A stretch of 39,305 nt of DNA from an uncultured Bacilli bacterium. Its GTDB lineage: Bacteria > Bacillota_I > Bacilli_A > RF39 > UBA660. Below, piece by piece: positions 16,029-22,703 of this stretch (positions are counted from its first letter, which is position 1; each line of letters begins with the position of its first letter). The position numbers and the translations under genes were made by a program. Under the pieces are notes generated by a model. The model did not search any database. It was not told the DNA's origin and saw only the letters and a list, made by a program, of their open reading frames with translations. The stretch is taken from contig CAKONF010000009.1 of assembly GCA_934097015.1 (NCBI GenBank), forward strand, positions 1 to 39,305, read 5' to 3'.

Positions 16029-16062
16029 AAAACCCTATTTTTAAAATAAGGTTTTATTTTTT
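16029..16062 (+). terminator. Terminator between antitoxin array 2 and toxin
   Basis: AAAACC (16029-16034) pairs with GGTTTT (16050-16055), with further TATTTT/AAAATA pairing inside, followed by ATTTTTT. Confidence 0.75.
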
Positions 16063-16075
16063 ATGATTTTTTTAT

Positions 16076-16105
16076 TTGACTTTTATACACTCTATGCGTT
16101 ATATT
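16076..16105 (+). promoter_or_regulatory. Candidate separate promoter of the toxin gene
   Basis: TTGACT (16076-16081), an 18-base spacer and TATATT (16100-16105), between the antitoxin terminator and the toxin ribosome binding site. Classical type III loci transcribe the toxin by read-through only, so a second promoter would be a variation. Confidence 0.4.
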
Positions 16106-16136
16106 ATATTTAAACAATATATATCAGGAGGGTTAT

Positions 16137-16613
16137 ATAAAAATAGAAACAGGATATTTATATCATATAAAAGATGAATTTTTTGATTTAGTTTATGATG
16201 AAAATTTGATGACTAATCATGAACGTGGGAAAAAAAGACCAACTTATTTTACTATTAAAGATAATGATATATTATGGTTCATACCATTAAGCAGTAAAAT
16301 GGAAAAATATAAAAAAATTATTGATAAAAAAATTAAAAAACATGGATTTTGTAATACTATTTTTATAAGAAAGATTTTAGAAAAGGAATCTGTTATACTT
16401 TTTCAAAATGCATTTCCTACACTAGAAAAATATATAGACCATGTTCATTTGTATAATGGTGTACCTGCAAAAGTTGGTATATCGTTAAAAAATGAAATTT
16501 TACATAATTTTAAAAAATTACTTAAATTAAAGAAACGTGGAATAAATCTATTCTTTACTGACATTGATAAAATAAAAGAACAAATGCTTATAGAACTCAA
16601 AAAAGATAATTAA
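16137..16613 (+). CDS. Type III toxin, ToxN/CptN/TenpN-like endoribonuclease, apparent AUA start
   Basis: An open frame of about 158 codons. The text KDEFFDLVYDENLM, RPTYFTIKDNDILWFIPLSS, KYKKIIDKK, FPTLEKYIDHVH and the hydrophobic/basic C-terminal helix match my memory of type III toxins of the CptIN/TenpIN group, RNases that cut mRNA and their own antitoxin precursor. The position right after a pseudoknot array and terminator agrees. The family N-terminus begins well upstream of the first ATG (16209), and the frame is open back past 16137. A strong AGGAGG (16126-16131) has ATA codons at 16137 (spacing 5) and 16143 but no ATG, GTG or TTG at usable distance. So the start is either a very weak AUA or a mutated ATG. 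The shorter 135-residue form from TTG 16206 would lose conserved residues. Confidence 0.75.
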   Translation: MKIETGYLYHIKDEFFDLVYDENLMTNHERGKKRPTYFTIKDNDILWFIPLSSKMEKYKKIIDKKIKKHGFCNTIFIRKILEKESVILFQNAFPTLEKYIDHVHLYNGVPAKVGISLKNEILHNFKKLLKLKKRGINLFFTDIDKIKEQMLIELKKDN

Positions 16614-16616
16614 TTC

Positions 16617-16645
16617 TTGTTTAAAATATTTTGATTTGTTATAAT
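16617..16645 (+). promoter_or_regulatory. xer promoter
   Basis: TTGTTT (16617-16622), a 17-base spacer and TATAAT (16640-16645). Confidence 0.55.
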
Positions 16646-16674
16646 TTTATTGAAGTAAAGAAGTAGATGATGTT

Positions 16675-17541
16675 ATGAATGATGAATATATAAATGATTT
16701 TTTGTTATATTTAGAAATGGACTTAAATTATTCTAAGAATACTATTGATACTTATTTAAATGCTTTAAATCATTTAAATAATAAAACTAATAAAAATATA
16801 TTAAAATTAAATAATGTTGATATTGAAAAATTTATTTCAAAATTAGATTTAGAATCAAGTAGTATATCTAATTATTTAAGTGCTTATAAAACATTTTATA
16901 ATTATTATATTAAAATTGGTAAAATAAATATTAATCCAATAGATAAAATAGATAGTCCTAAACTTTCTAAGCATTTACCTATTTATTTAACAGTAGAAGA
17001 GGTAGATAAACTTTTAGATATAGAAATAAAAGATGCATTTAGTGCTAGAAATAAATCTTTATTAGAACTTTTATATGCAACTGGTCTTAGAATAAGTGAA
17101 CTTATAAATTTAGAATTTAAAAACATTGATTTAAATGAATGTATCGTTAGAATTATGGGAAAAGGTAGTAAAGAAAGAATAGTTCCTATAAATGATTTAG
17201 CAATAAAATATTTAAAAATATATGTAAAAGATTATAGACACAAACTTGTTAAAACAGAACAAAATAATTATGTATATTTAAATAATCATGGTAAAAAAAT
17301 GACAAGACAAGGTGTTTTTAAAATGATAAAAAAAAGAACACTAGAAACTGGTATAAAAAAAGATGTATCGCCACATACTTTACGACATAGTATAGCAACT
17401 CATATGTTGGAAAATGGTGCTGATTTAAGAATTATACAGGAATTTTTAGGACATGAAAATATTGGTACTACACAAATATATACTCATTTAACTAATACTA
17501 AATTAAAAAAAGATTATATGGATTTTTTTCCTAGAAATTAA
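16675..17541 (+). CDS. xerD: XerC/D-type tyrosine recombinase
   Basis: 288 residues, the standard Xer length. The N-terminal SAM-like core-binding domain (1-100) includes YSKNTIDTYLNAL. The catalytic domain carries R139 (ATGLRISEL), K166 (GKGSKER), H234/R237 (HTLRHS), H260 (LGHENI) and nucleophile Y269 (TQIYTH); all six are present. Xer proteins resolve chromosome dimers at dif with FtsK. The gene lies about 2 kb from a dif-like site (19544-19571), so a housekeeping role is more likely than an integrase. XerC versus XerD cannot be settled by reading; XerD is favoured by overall similarity. Confidence 0.88.
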   Translation: MNDEYINDFLLYLEMDLNYSKNTIDTYLNALNHLNNKTNKNILKLNNVDIEKFISKLDLESSSISNYLSAYKTFYNYYIKIGKININPIDKIDSPKLSKHLPIYLTVEEVDKLLDIEIKDAFSARNKSLLELLYATGLRISELINLEFKNIDLNECIVRIMGKGSKERIVPINDLAIKYLKIYVKDYRHKLVKTEQNNYVYLNNHGKKMTRQGVFKMIKKRTLETGIKKDVSPHTLRHSIATHMLENGADLRIIQEFLGHENIGTTQIYTHLTNTKLKKDYMDFFPRN

Positions 17542-17590
17542 TCTTTTTTTCTTGATATTTTATAAATTTGTGATAATATATTTATACTGA

Positions 17591-17617
17591 AAAAGAACTA
17601 TTAAAAATCAATAGTTC
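17591..17617 (-). terminator. Terminator of the 37-residue minus-strand gene
   Basis: GAACTATT (17595-17602) pairs with AATAGTTC (17610-17617). On the minus strand the hairpin is followed by TTTT. Confidence 0.7.
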
Positions 17618-17640
17618 CTTAGGAATTTAACTAGAGTTAA

Positions 17641-17754
17641 TTAACGAGAATTGTTTTTAGAGCATCTAGCATTATTTCTTGCTCTTTCGTTGTTTTTACA
17701 ACTTGAACATTTTTCAGTTTCCCTAGCTTTATTTTTAGCATTATTTTTAGCCAT
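17641..17754 (-). CDS. 37-residue Lys/Asn/Arg-rich protein with CxxC and a third Cys
   Basis: A micro-gene. The product begins MAKNNAKNKARE, has KCSSCKNNERARNNARCS, and ends NNSR. It has a strong ribosome binding site (GGGAGGT 7-8 bases before the ATG) and its own minus-strand terminator, so it is very probably real. It is highly basic, with three Cys and no hydrophobic core. Size and composition recall small spore proteins of Bacillus and Clostridium, and sigK elsewhere in the window makes that worth considering, but I recognise no family. The zinc-ribbon-like CxxC...C is incomplete. Confidence 0.65.
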   Translation of the reverse strand: MAKNNAKNKARETEKCSSCKNNERARNNARCSKNNSR

Positions 17755-17838
17755 AAATTTATTTACCTCCCACTATTATTATGTCACTACTATAAATTTA
17801 TATAATGGTAATTATTGGATATAAGAAAGGAAAAAAAT

Positions 17839-18549
17839 ATGAAAAAAATTAAAATAAATGATATTTCTAATTATGAATTGTTTAATGATAGAGGTGCAAT
17901 GGGAAATATATATTATACTGATTCTGAAGATATTCTAATGAAAATATTTAAAAGGAATATAGATAAAAGTGATTATAAAAAATGGAAATTATTATCTAAA
18001 ATAGATTTAGATTATTTTACTAAACCATTAGATTTAATATATTTTGAAGAAAAATATAAATATAGTCCTATTTTAAAAGGTTATACTATGAATAAAAAAG
18101 AAGGTATGATATTTGAAAAAATAGCAGAGATTGATAATTTAATTTTAATTAAAAACTTATTAATTGCAATGGAAAAATTAGAAGATGATTTAAAGAAATT
18201 ATCTTCTAATAAAATAAGAATATTTGATTTACATGATAGAAATATATTATATAATAATGAAAAGAATGAAATAAATATAATTGATACTGATGGATATGGT
18301 TGTGGTGATTGTTATGATATATTTCATTCATTATATTATGAAAATCTTTTATCTGTCGCACATATTGTATTATATTGTTTACATATCAACTCTTTTAATA
18401 TAAAAAATGTTAAAACTATGAAAGATTTAATTAAATATATAAGTGAAAAAATTAATAAATTTGAATATTTGTATAATAAAGATATTAAAAGTTTGAACGA
18501 TATAAGGAGTTTAAATAGAACAAAAAAGAGAATATTATTTAATATTTAA
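17839..18549 (+). CDS. Minimal protein-kinase-fold protein
   Basis: 236 residues with a compact kinase layout: Gly-rich loop NDRGAMGNIYYT (16-27), Lys35 in DILMKIFK, catalytic loop FDLHDRNILYN (D130, N135) and Mg-binding IIDTDGYG (D149 in place of DFG). All key residues are present, so an active phosphotransferase is plausible. There is no transmembrane segment or PASTA domain, so it is not PrkC. The motif style (DLHxxN) is closer to atypical and aminoglycoside/choline-kinase-like families. Start ATG 17839 follows AAGAAAGGA. The gene stands alone, with no visible phosphatase partner; substrate unknown. Confidence 0.7.
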   Translation: MKKIKINDISNYELFNDRGAMGNIYYTDSEDILMKIFKRNIDKSDYKKWKLLSKIDLDYFTKPLDLIYFEEKYKYSPILKGYTMNKKEGMIFEKIAEIDNLILIKNLLIAMEKLEDDLKKLSSNKIRIFDLHDRNILYNNEKNEINIIDTDGYGCGDCYDIFHSLYYENLLSVAHIVLYCLHINSFNIKNVKTMKDLIKYISEKINKFEYLYNKDIKSLNDIRSLNRTKKRILFNI

Positions 18550-18624
18550 AATGTTAATATAACTTCAAATAAAATATTAAATTAATAAATTATAATTAAA
18601 TGCATAATATTAATTGTGATAAAT

Positions 18625-19380
18625 ATGAACAATTTCTATTATGCTTTTTTAATTAGTACTATTGCTGGTTTATCTACAATGTTAGGTTGTATATTTATAT
18701 TTATTAAAGTAAAAAATATAAATAGATTCTTAAGTATAAGTTTAAGTTTTAGTGCTATGGTTATGATACTTATAAGTATATTTGATTTAATACCTCATTC
18801 CTTTTTCTATTTAGTTTTAAAACATAAATTATATGGAATAATTATATCTATTTTTGTTTTTATTATAGGTATATTATTAATTAAGTTATCTAATTATATA
18901 TTAAATAGGTTAGAAGAGAAGGGGAGTAGTTTATATAAATTAGGAATAATAAGTGCTATTGTTTTAATGTTACATAATATACCAGAAGGTATAATAACGT
19001 TTTTAACTAGTTCAAATGATTTAAGAATAGGACTTAAGGTTGCTATTGCAATAACATTACATAATATACCTGAAGGTATTTGTATTGGAGTTCCAATCTA
19101 CTACTCTACTCGTAAAGTAGGGAAGGCTCTTAAAACAACATTAATTAGCGGGCTTTCTGAACCGTTAGGTGCAATACTTGCTTATTTATTTTTATATAAA
19201 TATGTAAATGATACAATACTTAATATAATATTTATATTAGTTGCAGGTATAATGATTAGTTTATCAATAAATGATATTTTAAAAGAATCTTTTAAATATT
19301 CAAATAAAAATAATAAATATATCTATGTAGGATTTATAATTGGAATAATATTTTTCTTATTAAGTTTATTATTTGTATAA
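18625..19380 (+). CDS. zupT: ZIP family divalent metal transporter (ZupT-like)
   Basis: About 251 residues with seven or eight hydrophobic segments. The ZIP signature helices carry HNIPEGIITF (TM4) and HNIPEGICIGVPIY (TM5), the paired His/Glu metal-binding motifs of ZupT. ZIP proteins import zinc, iron or manganese. The start is uncertain: ATG 18625 has GTGAT just upstream, while in-frame GTG 18616 lacks a ribosome binding site. It is the last plus-strand gene before the dif-like site. Confidence 0.88.
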   Translation: MNNFYYAFLISTIAGLSTMLGCIFIFIKVKNINRFLSISLSFSAMVMILISIFDLIPHSFFYLVLKHKLYGIIISIFVFIIGILLIKLSNYILNRLEEKGSSLYKLGIISAIVLMLHNIPEGIITFLTSSNDLRIGLKVAIAITLHNIPEGICIGVPIYYSTRKVGKALKTTLISGLSEPLGAILAYLFLYKYVNDTILNIIFILVAGIMISLSINDILKESFKYSNKNNKYIYVGFIIGIIFFLLSLLFV

Positions 19381-19386
19381 ATAAAA

Positions 19387-19418
19387 AAGAACAATATAGT
19401 TATAAAGTAATTGTTCTT
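19387..19418 (-). terminator. Terminator between converging genes at the terminus
   Basis: AAGAACAAT (19387-19395) pairs with ATTGTTCTT (19410-19418). The T-run follows on the minus strand (A-run 19383-19388). Confidence 0.6.
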
Positions 19419-19543
19419 AAATGAATAAAGGTATTGGTTATATAATTGATTATTATTTATTTAATATATTATATTAAGCATGAATAAAAATATGATAGAG
19501 TAATTAGATTATCAACTAATCATCTTTTTACTCAAAATATAGA

Positions 19544-19571
19544 AGTTAACATAATATATATTATATGAAGT
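19544..19571 (-). other. dif: dif-like chromosome dimer resolution site
   Basis: 28 bases. On the minus strand it opens ACTTCATAT and closes TTATGTTAACT around an AT-rich AATATATA centre. By memory it matches the Bacillus subtilis dif (ACTTCCTAG...TTATGTAAACT) at 25 of 28 positions. It lies in a 219-base gap between converging genes, where gene direction switches from mostly plus to mostly minus, and 2 kb from a Xer recombinase gene. The remaining gap (19419-19543) holds an imperfect hairpin (GAGTAA 19498-19503 with TTACTC 19528-19533) and no gene. Confidence 0.85.
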
Positions 19572-19598
19572 TGTAGAAAACTTTTATTTTATTGAAAC

Positions 19599-20363
19599 CT
19601 ATACACCTCTGGATTGTATTTCAGCTATTTTTTCAAAAACTTCTGCTGCATTTGAAGCATTTATTTCATTATATCCAAGTTCTCTTAATGCTTGAAATCT
19701 TACAGTATTTAATTGTTGAGTTCTAGATAATTTTTCTTCATTACGAGCTTCAATTTCTTGAACAAATCTTTCACGTGATACAATAACTTTACTCTTAGAT
19801 GGTGTTCCACTATTATATAATGTAAAAGCAGAATGTACTATTCCTTCAAACATAAATTGTTTGTCTTCATTAAATGCAAATTCATTTGGTTTAGTAAATC
19901 CAGTTGCTTTACTAACATATCCTAATAAATATTTAAATTCTTCTACATTATCAACTGATTGCAATAAATTATAAAGATATTTTACAATATAATAATTTTC
20001 TTTCTCATTTGATTCAGTCAATTTTTCTTTTAATAAAAATGTAAAGTCTGATAATAAAGTTGCTGTTTTTTTATCCAAACCTTTCATATCTATTATATCT
20101 AAGGTATTTCTATTGATGCAATTTAATTTATTTTCTACATCTTCCATATAATCAGTATTTATTTTAATACTATTTATACTTTCATCTGATCCATCTTCTA
20201 TATCTAATAATTTATATAAAAGTATTCTTTTATCTTTTGGCCATTTATCTATACTATCTAATTCTAAGTAATTGTATACCATTTGTCTAGATACACCTAA
20301 ATATTTAGCTAGTTTAACTTTTGATATTCCTAAATTGTTTAATAATTCTTTTATTTCTTTCAT
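19599..20363 (-). CDS. HTH protein with unknown C-terminal domain
   Basis: 254 residues. The N-terminus has a helix-turn-helix (KVKLAKYLGVSRQMVYNYLE, about 15-34) of the Cro/MerR-like type, so DNA binding is likely. Residues 60-254 are mainly helical and not recognised. Conserved-looking pieces include GFTKPNEFAFNED, TPSKSKVIVSRERFVQEIEA and LRELGYNEINASNAAEVFEK. It is the first gene after dif and faces it. AGGGAAG precedes the ATG and a consensus promoter lies upstream. A role in terminus or nucleoid organisation is only a guess from position. Confidence 0.7.
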   Translation of the reverse strand: MKEIKELLNNLGISKVKLAKYLGVSRQMVYNYLELDSIDKWPKDKRILLYKLLDIEDGSDESINSIKINTDYMEDVENKLNCINRNTLDIIDMKGLDKKTATLLSDFTFLLKEKLTESNEKENYYIVKYLYNLLQSVDNVEEFKYLLGYVSKATGFTKPNEFAFNEDKQFMFEGIVHSAFTLYNSGTPSKSKVIVSRERFVQEIEARNEEKLSRTQQLNTVRFQALRELGYNEINASNAAEVFEKIAEIQSRGV

Positions 20364-20400
20364 ATTGTCTTCCCTACTCTCTTATGTTCTTTACATATTT

Positions 20401-20430
20401 ATTGTAGCTTACTATACACTTAATTGTCAA
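20401..20430 (-). promoter_or_regulatory. Promoter of the HTH gene
   Basis: Minus-strand TTGACA (20430-20425), an 18-base spacer and TACAAT (20406-20401). Confidence 0.7.
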
Positions 20431-20442
20431 GTAAAAGTAAAG

Positions 20443-20464
20443 AAAAAGAAGATATTTTATCTTC
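20443..20464 (-). terminator. mnmA terminator
   Basis: GAAGATA (20448-20454) pairs with TATCTTC (20458-20464) around a three-base loop. On the minus strand TTTTT follows. Confidence 0.75.
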
Positions 20465-20489
20465 CAAATTTTTATTATATTTTATTTTG

Positions 20490-21596
20490 TTATAAATACC
20501 ACAATTTTTCGTCATTACGTCTTACTTCTTTTATAATACCGCTACCTAAACATTCTCTTCCTAAATACAATACACAAGCTTGTCCTGGTGTTACAGCAGA
20601 AACTTTTTCTGGATATCTAACTAATATTTCTCCGTTTTCTAAATATTCTAATGATACTTCGTAGTCTGGACCTCTATATCTAAATTTTGCAGTACAGAAT
20701 GTAGGATGGTTTGCTGATATAAAATTGACATTGTCAATTATACATGAATCACTATACAAAGTATCAGGATTATCTCCAAAAGCAACATAAAGTAAATTCT
20801 TTTTTACATCTTTTCCAACAACAAAATGTTTTTCTTTATTACCACTTATTCCTACATTTCTACGTTGTCCGATAGTATAATTCATTAATCCTGTGTGACA
20901 TCCAATAATTTTTTTTGTATCTACATTAACTATATCTCCTGGGTTAGGTCTTAAATAATTTTGTATAAATTTTTGATAATTTCTTTCTCCTATAAAACAT
21001 ATTCCAGTAGAATCTTTCTTTTTAGCAGTTGAAAGACCAATTTCTTCAGCAATTTCACGTACTTCTGGCTTTGTTATTTCTCCTAAAGGAAATATTACAT
21101 CTTTTAATTGATTAGCACTTACTTGAGCTAAAAAATATGTTTGGTCTTTGTTTAAATCTTTTGCTCTTAAAAGCTTATTTCCTTCTATTTTTGCATAATG
21201 TCCTGTTGCAATATAATCAGCACCTAATCTTTTTGCTTCTTTTACAAATAAATCAAATTTAATATATTTATTACACATTAAATCAGGGTTAGGAGTTCTA
21301 CCTAATTTTAATTCATTTAAGAAATATGTAAATACATTATCCCAATATTCTTTAATAAAATCTATTCTGTGTAATTCGATTCCTAATTTTTTACATACTT
21401 CTAAAGCATCGTTATAATCTTGTTCTTGAGGACAAATATTATTATTTAAAGTGGGATTACCATTAATATCATTATTAATCATACTATCCCAATTACGCAT
21501 AAATAATCCTATAACTTCATATCCTTCTTTTTGAAGTAGGTAAGCTGCAACTGAAGAATCAACTCCCCCACTCATTCCTATTACTACTTTTTTCAT
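20490..21596 (-). CDS. mnmA: tRNA-specific 2-thiouridylase MnmA
   Basis: 368 residues, normal length. MnmA thiolates U34 of Lys, Glu and Gln tRNAs. The PP-loop SGGVDSS (9-15) binds ATP; catalytic cysteines are C108 (NPDLMCNKYIKF) and C200 (DSTGICFIGER). Also typical are GHYAKIE, KDQTYFLAQVS and the C-terminal TPGQACVLY. All expected residues are present. The ribosome binding site is GGTGAT. No cysteine desulfurase is adjacent. Confidence 0.97.
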   Translation of the reverse strand: MKKVVIGMSGGVDSSVAAYLLQKEGYEVIGLFMRNWDSMINNDINGNPTLNNNICPQEQDYNDALEVCKKLGIELHRIDFIKEYWDNVFTYFLNELKLGRTPNPDLMCNKYIKFDLFVKEAKRLGADYIATGHYAKIEGNKLLRAKDLNKDQTYFLAQVSANQLKDVIFPLGEITKPEVREIAEEIGLSTAKKKDSTGICFIGERNYQKFIQNYLRPNPGDIVNVDTKKIIGCHTGLMNYTIGQRRNVGISGNKEKHFVVGKDVKKNLLYVAFGDNPDTLYSDSCIIDNVNFISANHPTFCTAKFRYRGPDYEVSLEYLENGEILVRYPEKVSAVTPGQACVLYLGRECLGSGIIKEVRRNDEKLWYL

Positions 21597-21611
21597 TAAA
21601 TCACCAAGGAT

Positions 21612-21640
21612 ATTGTACTAAATTTTTTTATTTTTGTAAA
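21612..21640 (-). promoter_or_regulatory. mnmA promoter
   Basis: Minus-strand TTTACA (21640-21635), a 17-base spacer and TACAAT (21617-21612). It overlaps the end of the membrane protein gene upstream only marginally. Confidence 0.6.
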
Positions 21641-21644
21641 TTAA

Positions 21645-22238
21645 TTATAATAAAAATCTAAAAAAATCAAATATGCATGGTGCTATAAATAACATTGTTA
21701 TATTGTATATAGTGATTATTAATATACTAAATAGTATTTTTAATATTATTCTGGAATATAAATTATATAAGCTTATATTTTCTTTTGATTTAATGTTATT
21801 AATAAAATTTTTAATAAATTTATATATATTAATAGTTATATATATAAGAAGTATTATATATAATAGTTTAGCAATCATAAAATATATAATACCAAATAAT
21901 ATACCTTTAATAGCTTTTATTCTAAGTATTACGCCTAGTAATAAACCTATACTTATATTTTCTATTATAACAACTAAAAAAGGTATAAAACTACCTATCA
22001 ACGTAAGAGATAATATAAATATACTTGTATATATAATTATAGGATATATTATGTTATTAAATGTATTTAATTTATAATTATTTACATGATTTAAAAAATA
22101 ATTATAAATATTATTAATTAACTCTTTATCTAGACAAAATGATATTATTAATCCTAATGTAATACTTATTGATATACTTAATAATATTAAATTATATAAC
22201 TTACTATATTTTTTATAACTAACTTTAATGTATTTCAT
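21645..22238 (-). CDS. SpoIIM-like/stage II sporulation M family membrane protein
   Basis: 197 residues, five or six hydrophobic helices, basic loops. The central part (GSFIPFLVVIIENISIGLLL, then GVILRIKAIKG and MIAKLLYIILLIYITINIY) resembles SpoIIM, the membrane protein of the DMP (SpoIID-M-P) engulfment machine in spore formers. SpoIIM-family proteins without a sporulation role are also common, so this is a family-level call. Start ATG 22238 has GGGTGA upstream; the in-frame TTG 22250 is part of that site. Confidence 0.5.
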   Translation of the reverse strand: MKYIKVSYKKYSKLYNLILLSISISITLGLIISFCLDKELINNIYNYFLNHVNNYKLNTFNNIIYPIIIYTSIFILSLTLIGSFIPFLVVIIENISIGLLLGVILRIKAIKGILFGIIYFMIAKLLYIILLIYITINIYKFIKNFINNIKSKENISLYNLYSRIILKILFSILIITIYNITMLFIAPCIFDFFRFLL

Positions 22239-22317
22239 ATCGTCACCCAATAAATAATATTAAAATACTTTATTTATTATTCATAATTTAGTATAATTAT
22301 TATGTTGAGGTGAATTT

Positions 22318-22431
22318 ATGACTAAAAATAAAAAGAATAAGAATATAGCTGCTAAAATATTAGTATGGATTATGTTAATAGCTATGGTAGGTAGTATGGT
22401 TGCTAGTTTGGCAATATATTTTGTAAGATAA
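22318..22431 (+). CDS. 37-residue single-pass membrane peptide, DUF4044-like
   Basis: A micro-gene starting MTKNKKNKNIAAK followed by one transmembrane helix (ILVWIMLIAMVGSMVASLAI) and YFVR. It resembles the DUF4044 group of tiny Firmicutes membrane proteins (Lys-rich N-terminus, then WIMLIAM-type helix), a family of unknown function. GAGGTGAA lies 6-8 bases before the ATG, TATAAT is at 22292-22297, and a terminator overlaps the stop, so it is a complete transcription unit. It is the only plus-strand gene right of dif. Confidence 0.75.
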   Translation: MTKNKKNKNIAAKILVWIMLIAMVGSMVASLAIYFVR

Positions 22432-22470
22432 AAAACTGAATTATTTATACTAACTCAGTTTTTTCTTTTT
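22431..22470 (+). terminator. Terminator of the small membrane peptide gene
   Basis: AAAACTGA (22432-22439) pairs with TCAGTTTT (22455-22462), followed by a T-rich tract. The stem starts right after the stop codon. Confidence 0.8.
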
Positions 22471-22656
22471 TACATCTTTAATTTCTTTTGCTTTATACAT
22501 ACCAAATCCTATGGAGCAATTATCGTTTTTATAAAAAGATTTTTTCTAAATCTGGACAATCAACCAAAAATCCTTCTATTTTTAATTCATTTATTAGTTT
22601 GTCTTTATTTACAAAAAACGTTGACTTGGAATTCTAATATTGTCTATCCTATTTTG
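22450..22656 (-). pseudogene. Frameshifted gene remnant
   Basis: Minus-strand reading gives NRIDNIRIPSQRF, then (shifted near 22615) VNKDKLINELKIEGFLVDCP and DLEKIF, then (shifted near 22535) YKNDNCSIGFGMYKAKEIKD to a stop at 22450. Both shifts fall in runs of T/A. The three pieces join into one sensible 60-70-residue C-terminal fragment, so this is the end of a decayed gene. I cannot name the family. Its neighbours downstream in the same direction are the HAD and acetyltransferase genes. Confidence 0.4.
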
Positions 22657-22703
22657 TGTATATTTATTTTCTTTTTTTTAATATTTTCCAAAATTATAAT
22701 TTT

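Larger units (their letters stand above)
15913..16062 (+). ncRNA. Type III antitoxin RNA array 2, next to the toxin gene
   Basis: Two repeats of 50 and 49 bases begin at 15924 and 15974, with a partial third (TGTTTG, 16023). Stem 1 is CTCGC/GCGAG (15929-15933 with 15945-15949) and TCGC/GCGA (15980-15983 with 15995-15998). Stem 2 is CTAGG/CCTAG (15936-15940 with 15961-15965) and CCGAG/CTCGG (15986-15990 with 16011-16015). The stem 2 bases differ in both arms yet stay complementary. Known type III antitoxin RNAs are cut by their toxin into single pseudoknots that then bind and block it. The terminator before the toxin normally limits toxin expression. Confidence 0.82.
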
